DNA from: Asterias amurensis
Lineage: Eukaryota > Echinodermata > Asteroidea > Forcipulatida > Asteriidae
NCBI RefSeq assembly: GCF_032118995.1
Contig: NC_092648.1
Location: forward strand, 20,488,450-20,552,449
Direction of reading: 5' to 3'
DNA length: 64,000 bases
Position numbers and translations under genes: made by a program. A model generated the notes under the pieces. The model was not told where the DNA came from and did no database searches. It was given only the letters and a program-made list of their open reading frames with translations. This document shows, piece by piece, positions 34,624-46,600 of the stretch; the stretch's first letter is position 1, and each line of letters starts with the position of its first letter.

Positions 34624-37600
34624 CTGTTGGGGTCCAAGAAAAGGAAAAGAAACTGTCAGAAACAACTTTACTTTTTGTTTGTTTGTGTATGCTTGAAGGT
34701 TCAAAATATACACTTCTAAATATTATTATTATTATTATTGATTGGTTTATTTTAGAAATAAAAGCTTCACGGCCTTAAGGAGGCTGAATTGAGTTTTACT
34801 TAAACAAAATTACGAAAAGTTAAAATTAAAAACATTAAAAATATGCAAACAGTAGAAATTTTAAAATCTTTGCTAAAACACGGAAACACGTCTCAAGATC
34901 TTACCAAGTGGTTGATCTTGTTTATCCGGGCTCCTTGAGTCTGGTGTTCTGGTCGAGTCAGAGCAAGCTGATAAGCTACCTCTTCTTGCTGGGTTACTCT
35001 CATCCTGTGTATTGCCACACAAAAACAACAACAACATTGTTTTGATTAATACCGGTACACAAATAAAGGGAGTCATCAAAATAGATTGTGTGTCCTAAAA
35101 GGAGTTATAAGAACCAGGCATGGAATTTTATCATTGGGAGGGCTAGGCCATTTTCATTTGGCACAGGTCCTTTCTCTTGAAAGATCGTCAAAGGTTTATG
35201 GAAAACTTTTGAAGGGGCACCAAGGCCAAGACCAGGGCACCAGAAAACATGCCTCTAGATAATTCCAGGCCTGAAGAACCCTATCGCAAAGTGATTGTGT
35301 GTGAGGTTTTGTTGTAGCACCATTTGTAAAAATCTCTTTTGAGTAGTGTTGATTCGAAAAAGAAAAAGGTGGTTGATAACTCAACGTTTCGATCAGTATG
35401 CTCCGATCGTAATCGTGAGAAATGTTGAAGTGGACTATTTTCAAAAAACACTACTCTATACGTAAATGTTGGATGAGACAGGGAAAAAGCCACTTACCAC
35501 AAGTGATGGTTTTCTTGAAGTTGACTCTATTGATTCATTATCGGATTCCTCATCAGATACAGTATCTCGGTAAAACTCACTGGATCTTCTTCCGGCCTAT
35601 AAGAGAAACAGATATTTATTGCTTAGGTTATGAGGTGAGGTTTGTCTCTGTTTATGTACAATATGCGTTACTTGGCATAAATGAAATTTATATCTCAACT
35701 AGAACTACATTTATTACAGAGGCTGTCCTATGTATAGTTTGGTGAATTAAATAAACTTATCGGGAAAACTACATCATTAATTGGCACATACAAATGTGTT
35801 TATCGGCATAACAACTGTAATTATCTGCGAAAACTATACAAAAACAACTATGGGCAAAACTTTACAAAAAAAATGCAAACACAAATGAACAATGGAATCA
35901 GCAAAATAGTTACATAAATTTGTAATATTCAACAGTTATTCAGCAAAACTGATACATAAATTGGCAGAATAAAAAATATATGTATCAGCAAAGCAATTAC
36001 AATCTAAATACAAATATAGCAAAATATAGCAATCATCAACAGACCATCAATTGTAAAGGAGCAAAATTACAAAAGTTGAACTTTGAATGTTACTCAAAAT
36101 TATAGAAAAACACAGTAAAATAAATAAACAATTGGAACAAGTGCCCCTGCTGTCTCTTTCACTGCTGATCTCCTTTAAAAATACTTTCTCATCTTTCACT
36201 GCTATAAACACAAAATAATTTTCAGCAAAATATTTATCATAAAGAGAAATAACTCACCCATTTTGACAGCTCTGGCTTTTTCATACCTGTGAGAAAATAA
36301 TATCAGAAAAAGAAAACGATGATTATATGACAACTTTAACTAAACCAAAGACAGCAATTATGCACAATGCTTTAAAAAAAAAAGAAGCAAACTGTTGAGC
36401 ATTTTCAAGCAATTCCTTGCAAACAGAGTGTGGAACACAAGCTAGGTTGGCATTCTTTTTTCCCCATGATGAGTGGGAGCATTTGCTTTTGCAAATTTTG
36501 CTTAACGTAGGTATCAAACAAATAAAAACAATTCAAGCTCAACTTTTCCAAGTTTTATTCCTGAGGTACCTGATAACCTGGGCCCAATTTCATAAAGCTG
36601 TTTAGCAGAAAATACTGCTTAACAAATTTCTTTGGTAAGCACAGAATGAGAGGGGCACCAGTTGCAACAATGTAAACTTGATGGAATGTTGGCTGGTAAC
36701 CTGCTAGGCAAGATGTGCTTAGCTGGTTTTTGTGCTTTTGATATTGGGCCCTGGAAGTATATACTGACTGTGTGCTGGGGCAAATAAAGCTTTATGCAAA
36801 ACTCAAGGCACCCACAGCAATTGCCGTGGTGCCCTGTGCTTTTGCTGTGGTGCCCCTTGCAAAGTTCCAATGCAAATTCATATCTTCATAAGAGAAGTGC
36901 CCCTTCACCAGGGGAAAATTCTTGTGCCCCTTCACAAGCAGAGATTGAGGCTTGTATAAGCAATTGTCTTCTGCTTTGGAGCTAGCTACCAGTTTTATTA
37001 TTTCACAACGACGCCAACCATAACCAAAGTAAAAGGTGGTTCTTGAAAGCAGATGTGTAATGCAATAATGCAAATCCATTATGAAAGCACACATCAACCA
37101 TCAAATCTTCTTGATAGTTTGTGAAATAAACTTTTGATTGTAAAAGTTTTTCTGCAGTAAACAGTTCTGAATCTGTGCTTGGAACCAACATACAACTGTA
37201 AATTTGTTGATTCCTCAGTAAGTTTCTTAATAAACAGTCTGCACCAAAACAAAACGTCTTTATCTTAAATTTACTAAAAATGTTCTCTTAATATTTGAAC
37301 ATACATGTAGATAAAAATCAAATTTGTGAATCATTCCTGTCAATCAAAACAGAGTTTAAAAAAAGTTACTGAATGCGAATATGCAAACAAACCAAAATGA
37401 AAGCTCAAAGAGGAAATGATTTAAGGCAATGATTTATGAAATAAATTTTATGAAATGAAATCACATGCATGAAATGACAGCATTCATACACATATGCAAG
37501 GAAGCATGCCGCAGGGGATGTATGTGAAGTTCATGGGTCTAACGAAACATTTCATACATAACAAAACCACAGTCAACACTTGGTCAGGGTTATCCCTTAT

Positions 37601-40600
37601 TTTGTCAGTGACTAGACACAGCAGGACCAGTTAGTGTGCTGTTTCACTAGTCCGCCAGCTACTCCGCTCATCCACATTTCACAATGAATAGGAATGCATT
37701 TCAACAACGAACTATAACCAAATTGGGACTTTTGGGTTGCTAGGTGGCAGCAGACTTACCAGGTGAATCCATTGTTCTCAGTGCCATGCTCAGAACTATG
37801 CTTACAATGAAAATTTACCTGGCATGTCTGCTGCCATCTAGTGTTCCAAAGGTGGAGTGAATTTTAGAGCGAATTTTGAATGGTCCTTGGGTGTTCAAAC
37901 AGGCATTTGGCAAGGTAGATGTTAGTTTCCAAACGCCAGGAGTCGATCGCTACTCGAAAGGATCCGATGTAATCGGTAGTCGTCAAACGGGGCAGCAATA
38001 CATAGACTCGCTACCATTCCTTGAGCTTTTTCTCCCTAAGATTTGTTTGTGTATTTTTGTATGGTAGCTACACCGATGTTTACGAGTTTCGCTCTTAAGT
38101 TCAGACATTTGTTTTATTTATTTTTATTCACAACCATTAATATACAAAGGGGTCATGTATTGCTGATTTTTAAAGTATATTTCCAGATTTTTTAAATAAA
38201 CAACAAAGCAATGTGTAGCCACAGAATACAAACTCTTCATCAACTAAAAGATGATTTGTTAAAAACTGTTTATCAATACGTTATCTTTCAGATTAAGCCA
38301 ATCAAAGACTGCCATTCCCTATACAAAGGATTCCTGTAGCATTACTGATTTTATCGTATTTTTATAAAACTCCATTACATTTATTTCAGATTTAAAAAAA
38401 TTAAAGACCACGAGTCTGCTGTGCGAACAGTTTACGATTTCATCAACGCCACGGGTCGATTTGTAAAACGGTTTATCAACATGTTATCATTTAAACGAAG
38501 TCAATCCAAGACTGCCATTACCTATACAAAGCATTCATGTAGCATTAGTGATTTTATCATAAATTTATAAAGCTCCGTTATATTTATTTCAGATTTTTGA
38601 AAATTACACACCACGAGTCCCTTTGCAGCATACTTTGTATGTGTACTACACTGCTGTGCGCACAGTTTAAGATTTCATCAACGCCACGGGTCGATTTGTA
38701 AAACAGTTTATCAACACGTTATCATTCAAACGAAGCCAATCAAAGACAGTCAGTACCTAAACAAAGCATTCATGTAGCACTGCTGATTTTATCATAATTT
38801 AACAAAGCTCCATTATATTTATTTCAGATTTTTGAAAATTAAAGACCACGAGTCCCTTTGCAGCATACTGTGCGTGTGTACAACACTGCTGTGTGTACAG
38901 TTTACAATTTCATCAACGCCACGGGTCGATTTGTAAAACAGTTTATCATTACGTTATCATTTAAACGGAGCCAATCAAAGACTGCCATTTCCTATACAAA
39001 GCATTCATGTAGCAAAACTGATTTTATTATAAATTTATAAAGCTCCGTTATATTTATTTCAAATTTTTGAAAATTACACACCACGAGTCCCTTTGCAGCA
39101 TACTTTGTATGTGTACTACACTGCTGTGCGCACAGTTTAAGATTTCATCAACGCCATGGGTCGATTTGTAAAACGGTTTATCAATGCGGTATCATTCAAA
39201 TGAAGCCAATCAAAGACTGTCATTCCCTACAAAAAGCATTCATTTAGCATTACTGATTTTATCATAAATTTATAAAGCTCCGTTATATTTATTTCAGATT
39301 TTTGAAAATTACACACCACGAGTCCCTTTGCAGCATACTTTGTATGTGTACTACACTGCTGTGCGCACAGTTTAAGATTTCATCAACGCCACGGGTCGAT
39401 TTGTAAAACGGTTTATCAATACGATATCATTCAAATTAGACAAATCAAAGACTGTCATTACCTAAACAAAGCATTCATGTAGCATTACTGATTTTATCAT
39501 ATTTTTATAATGCTCCATTATATTTATTGATGATTTTTGAAAATTACACACCACGAGTTCATTTGCAGCATACTGTGCGTGTGTACTGCACTGCTGTGCG
39601 TACATTTTACAATTTCATCAACGCCACGGGTCGATTTGTAAAACAGTTTATCAACACGTTATCATTCAAATTAGACCAATCAAAGACTGTCATTACCTAA
39701 ACAAAGCATTCATGTAGCATTACTGATTTTATCATAATTTTATAAAGCTCCGTTATATTTATTTCAGATTTTTGAAAATTACACACCACGAGTTCATTTG
39801 CAGCATACTGTGCACATGTACTACACTGCTGTGCGTACATTTTACAATTTCATCAACGCCACGGGTCGATTTGTAAAACAATTGATCAACACGTTATCAT
39901 TCAAATTAGACCAATCAAAGACGGTCATTACCTAAACAAAGCATTCATGTAGCATTACTGATTTTATCATAATTTTATAAAGCTCCATTATATTTATTTC
40001 AGTTCTTTTTTAAATTAAAGACCACGAGTCCCTTTGCAGCACACTGTGCGTGTGTACAACACCGCTATCGCACAGTTTAAGATTTCATCAACGCCACGGG
40101 TCGATTTGTAAAACGGTTTATCAATACGATAACAAAGGATTTATTTAGTATTACTGATTTTATCCCATTTGTATAATGCTCCATTCTGTTTATTTCTGAT
40201 TTTTGAATATTGTATCATAAGAAAGTGGCATCTAGAGAAGGAAGGAACAAACAAAAATCGGTGAGAAATAAAAATGTGTGGCTCTTCCATACAATATCCT
40301 CTTTTTATATCAAGTTCTTCATTTAGTTAAAATTTAAATGGCCTGTCTTAGCTCCGTAAAGTTAGTAAATGACCAAAATTAGGTTCAGAAAGTTTTGTTG
40401 GTGATAGTATTAAAACAATTGAATTAAAATTAAGGGGGGAATGAAGTAATGTTTTCACATACGACACAGAAACACTTTGGTTTGATAAAGCATAGAGGAA
40501 GGCTGTCCTTCATCTATGATGTAAGTGAGTAAGCCAGCACAGACCGGCTATCAAGGACTGCAAGGCACTCAATTGGACGAAACAGTTAAATAATTTCCCA

Positions 40601-43600
40601 ATTCTTTTGTGCATGGTGATTTGCCCATTTGTACAGTTTGTGCACAGTTCTCCAGTTTCGACCAATAGAGGGCGCTGTTTTCCAATAATTATTTTCTATA
40701 ATTAAAACAACTCGTACTTTGCAAGTTTTACCATTGACGACTTTCACATGTTATTCGGGACTACCATAAGTACATGTGGGGGAAAAATCAGGTAGTTGCT
40801 GATTTCTCTGTAAAAAATAAATAATATATCTAGAGCGATAGTATGAATGTCACTAGTGAAGACACTCAATTTTGTCAAATAAGCAGACGATTTATTTTTG
40901 TTTGTCGTGATGGCCTAAAATTGACTGAAAAAAATTGTAGGCAACTGTTCCGTACTTTCTTTTAAATCTGATTGTCTTTATTATATTTTCATTACCAGGG
41001 TGTGATTAATTTTCTTTTTTTCTCTTTTATTCCAATTAATAGATTTTATAACTAAGATAAAATTCATGAGAAAATTAACTTAGATAAAAACCACATGAAA
41101 CACCCCAGATTGTGGGCTTTCAAAACCAAAGAAAATTAGTGTAAGAATGCCTCGCATTCGGATGCTTTCGCGCTCGCAAGCTTCACGCTTTGCACATTAT
41201 TTTTATTTATTTTTTTATTAGTTTATTTTTGATGTCAACAACCTATCACACCCCTGCCCATACGGTGTTAATTTTTTTTCTCTTTTTTCTTTTTTAAATT
41301 TATTTATTAATTCTTTTTGTACTTTATGCCTCCGAAGAAGGTCCTGTTTGGATCGAAAGCTAAGGCCATTTATACCTTACTCATTATATATTTTATTTGT
41401 TTATTTTATTTATTTATTTATTTATTTATTAATAGATTTTCTTGGTCAATTTCGGCAAATTAGCAGCCAATTTAACCATCAACAACCTGTTCTAATTCGC
41501 GCGAAATCGAAAGCTACTGAAAGGGGTAATTTCGTTTTTATGATTAGTCAAAAACTGTAATGCTGCGGGGACAGCGTCATTCAATTTAACAATTCAACAA
41601 AGCAGCATTGAAATTCGCAGACGCTTCTTCAAGCTTGTGTGTCTCGAAAAAGAATGACGATACGCTAAATTGATGTGCTAAAGGAATTTTAATAACTCGA
41701 CTCAATTCGAAATTGAAGGGCCGAATTCTAAATTTGAAACGCAGTCACAATTGGAGAGGCAAAACAGCTTTAATTCCAGCGCATGAAAGTTAATTCCACT
41801 GCTCATTTGCCAAATTTGACCGAGGAAACCTACATTTATTCATGGGGGGGGGCATGTATTGGAAACTGACCAAGACCTGATTTTGTATTGTTTGACAGAA
41901 ATCTTGGCAGATGTTCAACTGCTAAGGTGTGAAGAGTGTTTGCCTTTACATTATAAAGGAAACAACTTTTAAACCAAGCGTGTCTTCAGTTTAGATATAA
42001 GTGAAGTTGTTTGTTTCATTACTTGAAATTGAATACATGAAAACCATTGCTCCCGGTCCATCACCAGCAATCTTTTTCTGCATTCGTGTAAGTTGTAGGA
42101 CGACATAATCGAAGGACCATCAAAGGGCGGGTCCTTTTGATAAAACTGTTTTACAAATCGACCCGTGGCGTCGTAAACTGTAAATTGTACACACAGCAGT
42201 GTTATACACACGCACAGTATGCTGCAAAGGGACTCGTGGTCTGTAATTTTAAAAAATCTGAAATAAATATAACGGATCTTTATAAAAATATGATAAAATC
42301 AGTAATGCTACATGAATGCTTTGTTTAGGTAATGACAGTCTTGGATTGGCTTCGTTTGATCGATAACGTATTGATAAACCGTTTTACAAATCGACCCGTG
42401 GCGTTGATGAAATTGTAAACTGTACGCACAGCAGCGGTGTAAACAGGCAACTAGGCTGCAAAGGGACTCGTGGTGTGTACTTTTCCAAAATCTGAAATAA
42501 ATAGAACGGAACTTTATAAAATTATGATAAAATCAGTAATGTTACATGAATGCTTTGTTTAGGTAATGACAGTCTATGAATGGTCTAATTTGAATGATAA
42601 CGTATTGATAAACCGTTTTACAAATCGACCCGTGGCGTTGATGAAATCGTTGACTGTACGCACAGCAGTGATGTACACCATAAAGTATGCTGCAAAGGGA
42701 CGCGTGGTTTGTAATTTTCAAAAATCTGAAATAAATATAACGGAGCTTTATAAAATTATGATAAAATCAGTAATGCTACATGAATGCTTTGTTTAGGTAA
42801 TGACAGTCTTTGATTGGTCTAAGTTGAATGATAACGTACTGATAAACCGTTTTACAAATCGACCCGTGGCGTTGATGAAATCGTTGATTGTACGCACAGC
42901 AGTGATGTACACCATAAAGTATGCTGCAAAGGGACGCGTGGAATGGCAGTCTTTGATTGGTTTAATTTGAATGATACCATATAGATACACAGTTTTACAA
43001 ATCGACCCGTGGCGTTGATGAAATTGTAAACTGTACGCACAGCAGTGTAGTACACACGCACAGTATGCTGCAAATGGACTCGTGGAATGTAATTTTCATA
43101 AATCTGAAACAAATATAATGGATAATTTTAAAATTATGATAAAATCAGTAATGCTACATGAATGCTTTGTTTAGGTAATGACAGTCTTTGATTGGTCTAA
43201 TTTGAATTATACCGTATTGATAAACAGATTTACATATCGACCCGTGGCGTTGATGAAATCTTAAACTGTACGCACAGCGGTGTAATACACGCGCACAGTA
43301 TGCTGCAAAGGGACTCGTGGTGTGTAATTTTCAGAAATCTGAAATAAATATAACGGAGCTTTATAAAATAATAATTAAATCAGTAAGGCTACATGAATGC
43401 TTTGTTTAGGTAATGACAGTCTTTGATTGGTCTAATTTGAATGATAACCTATTGATAAACCGTTTTACAAATCGACCCGTGGCGTTGATGAAATTGTAAA
43501 CTGTACGCAACAGCAGCGATGTACACAGATAAATTAGGCTGCAAAGGGACTCGCGGTGTGTACTTTTCAAAAATCTGAAATAAATATAACGGAGCTTTAT

Positions 43601-46600
43601 AAAATTATGATAAAATCAGTAGTGCTACGTGAATGCTTTGTTTAGGTAATTACAGTCTTTGATTCCTCTAATTTGAATGATAACGTGTTGATAAACTGTT
43701 TTACAAATCGACCCGTGGCGTTGATGAAATCTTAAACTGTGCGAACAGCAGTGTAATACACGCGCACAGTATTCTACGAAGGGACTCGCGGTGTGTACTT
43801 TTAAAAAATCTGAAATAAATATAACGGAGCTTTATAAAATTATGATAAAATCAGTAATGCTACATGAATCCTTTGTTTAGGGAATGGCAGTCTTTGATTG
43901 GTTTAATTTGATTGATACCATATAGATAAACCGTTTTACAAATCGACCCGTGGCGTTGATGAAATTGTAAACTGTGCGCACAGCAGTGTAGTACACACGC
44001 ACAGTATGCTGCAAATGGACTCGTGGAATGTAATTTTCATAAATCTGAAACAAATATAATGGAGAATTTTAAAATTATGATAAAATCAGTAATGCTACAT
44101 GAATGCTTTTTTTAGGTAATGACAGTCTTTGATTGGTCTAATTTGAATTATACCGTATTGATAAACCGATTTACTTATCGACCCGTGGCGTTGATGACAT
44201 CTTAAACTGTGCGCACAGCAGTGTAATACACGCGCACAGTATGCTGCAAAGGGACTCGTGGTGTGTAATTTTCAGAAATCTGAAATAAATATAACGGAGC
44301 TTTATAAAATAATAATAAAATCAGTAATGCTACATGAATGCTTTGTTTAGGTAATGACTGTCTTTGATTGGTCTAATTTGAATGATAACGTATTGATAAA
44401 CCGTTTTACAAATCGACCCGTGGCGTTGATGAAATCTTAAACTGTGCGCACAGCGGTGAACGTTGTTTACACACGCACAGTAGCCTATGCTGCAAAGGGA
44501 CTCGCGTGGTCTTTAATTTTTAAAAATCTCAAATAAATACAATGGAGCTTTATCAAACTATGATAAAATGAATTCTTAAACTGTACGCACGGCAAAGTGA
44601 CTTGCCACAGTATATGAAGCAATTTAGGGGGACTCTCGGTCTTAAATATTAAAATCAGCAGAACTAGATGAATCTCTTGTGTACTGAAAGGGAATGGACC
44701 AGTCTTTTGATTGGCCTTAACTTAATTGATAACGTACGTTTGTGTTGAGAAGTTTTGCAACGTGGAGAGTGATACGTATGTACCCCTGCAGTGGGTCCCA
44801 TCCACTCGCAACACGAGAAATGCTGCACGGACTTGGTCAAGTCTAAAAGCGTTCTTAACAGTGTGGTTATTTCGGATCCTTTTCACGTGTAACGATCGAC
44901 TCCTGGCGTTTGGAAACTAACATCTACCATTTGGCAAGTTGACCCCACTTAAGAAGGGAGAATGCTATTGATGCCTGTAACCAAGACTACAACTTGACAC
45001 CTCACACTTGAGACTCAGATAGTGATGCCTTAGGACCAAGAATGAGAATTTTGAGGTCTGAGACGGAGACCTCAAGGTCTGCAACATAAACTCAAGACCT
45101 TGAAGACTGTACCTCAGAGGCCTGCAATACAGACTTAGACTTCATGGTCTGACACAGAGATCTTTAGAACTGAGACTGAAATTCAATGAATGGACAAACC
45201 ACATAAAACAAACATGCTCAGTGCGTCAAACTTCACACAGTGCAGCATCCTAATAGTACACCAATCCCATCTGAATGCTTTTGAACTGGAAATTATCTTA
45301 ACTGCGCTCCAGGAAAACTGCTTGTTTGCACACTATTTAAAAAGCATGGTAGTTTCTTTGTATAATATAAAGCTTGGTTTAATTTCAAGTGATTGGTTTG
45401 CATTTGCAGTATTCAAGCAGTTATGCTGCAACTGGGTAATTAAAAGATTTGTGCATGAGTAATACTTTGATCATTTTTTGATGATCAGCCTGGTTTGGGG
45501 TTGAGGGGAGGAGGGGGAGGGGTTAAGGATGCTTTGCATGGTGTCTAAAAGGAAAATGGCAGTAGCACCAAACAATTACCTCTTTTATGTGGGAAAGTGG
45601 CTAGGGAGAAATTCTCACAGAGCTGGAGAACACCAGACATACCGGTTCGCATTAATGTGACTTTACCGTGCGGAGAATTTTGATTGACAGAAGAACAGGT
45701 ACTGTGCTTGTACCTAGGTATATTTTGCAGAATTGTAGAGGATAGAACTTTCAGCGACCTTCCTTTTTTTTTTGTATTTGCTCTTTAAATTAGTCCTGGC
45801 ATGAAGACTTTTTGTGTGTATTTACACCAAAGATAATTCTATGGTGCTGCACTGAATATCTGGGAGAAGGGGTGGGGGGAGGGAGTGTAATTCTGTGACT
45901 AGCGAGGTAGGAATCTTGTAAGGATTGGTGTACCATCTTAATGTGATCACCCACTCACCTTTAACAATCATGCTTTCCACAGCAGCTGTAAAGTGTAATA
46001 AGCAAGGATGGGAGAGAAACCATGGGTTAATATGGCAAAGCTTTAAAATAGAAACCCCCCTGGGTGTCTATCACCATGTCTCTCACCATGTCCGCCACCA
46101 TGTATGGATGCATGTACATGGGAGTATGGATATGAGGGTTTGTCATAGTAATGTATATGTTCACATGTGTGTTTGTAACTTGTCAAAATTGTGATCTTAA
46201 GTTTAAATGTTTTTAACAAAACTGAAATTACATATTTGAAGCAACAAGTGTTTGTGATATAAGAAAATGTCTAACAGAAAGAATTGACTTCATCCATCTC
46301 AATCAAATACCTACTTAAAATTCAAGATTCCAAATAACTTTTTTGAAAACACTTCTTTCCTAATAAAATTGTTAACAAATAGTTTTGTTTGAAGTATGTG
46401 AATATTGGAAGCGTTGCCAAAGCTACAGAAAATGCAGGATCCTGTCTTGATTTAACAAAAGGGCAAGAATACTAGTATGTGCATTTTTTGCATTGTCAAA
46501 TGCTGTACCTTATATTGATTCAAAGAGAGTAAGTACATAAGAGGCAGAAGTGTAGTCAACATTACTAATGTTGCAACTATCTTGATTCAGAAAAGGAAAG

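Noticed and set aside
34143-34778. 211-codon plus-strand frame rich in Ser and Leu
   Set aside because: It is antisense to the well-supported last exon of PLEKHG and its composition is what an antisense of Glu/Asp/Arg codons gives.
38858-43112. Several frames sharing FINATGRFVK in both 235-bp arrays
   Set aside because: The peptide repeats only because the DNA unit repeats. A 235-bp period breaks any frame at each unit, and no gene context is present.
38248-44600. CRISPR-like or bacterial repeat array
   Set aside because: Units of 235 bp without distinct spacers, in an animal intron, do not fit a CRISPR array.
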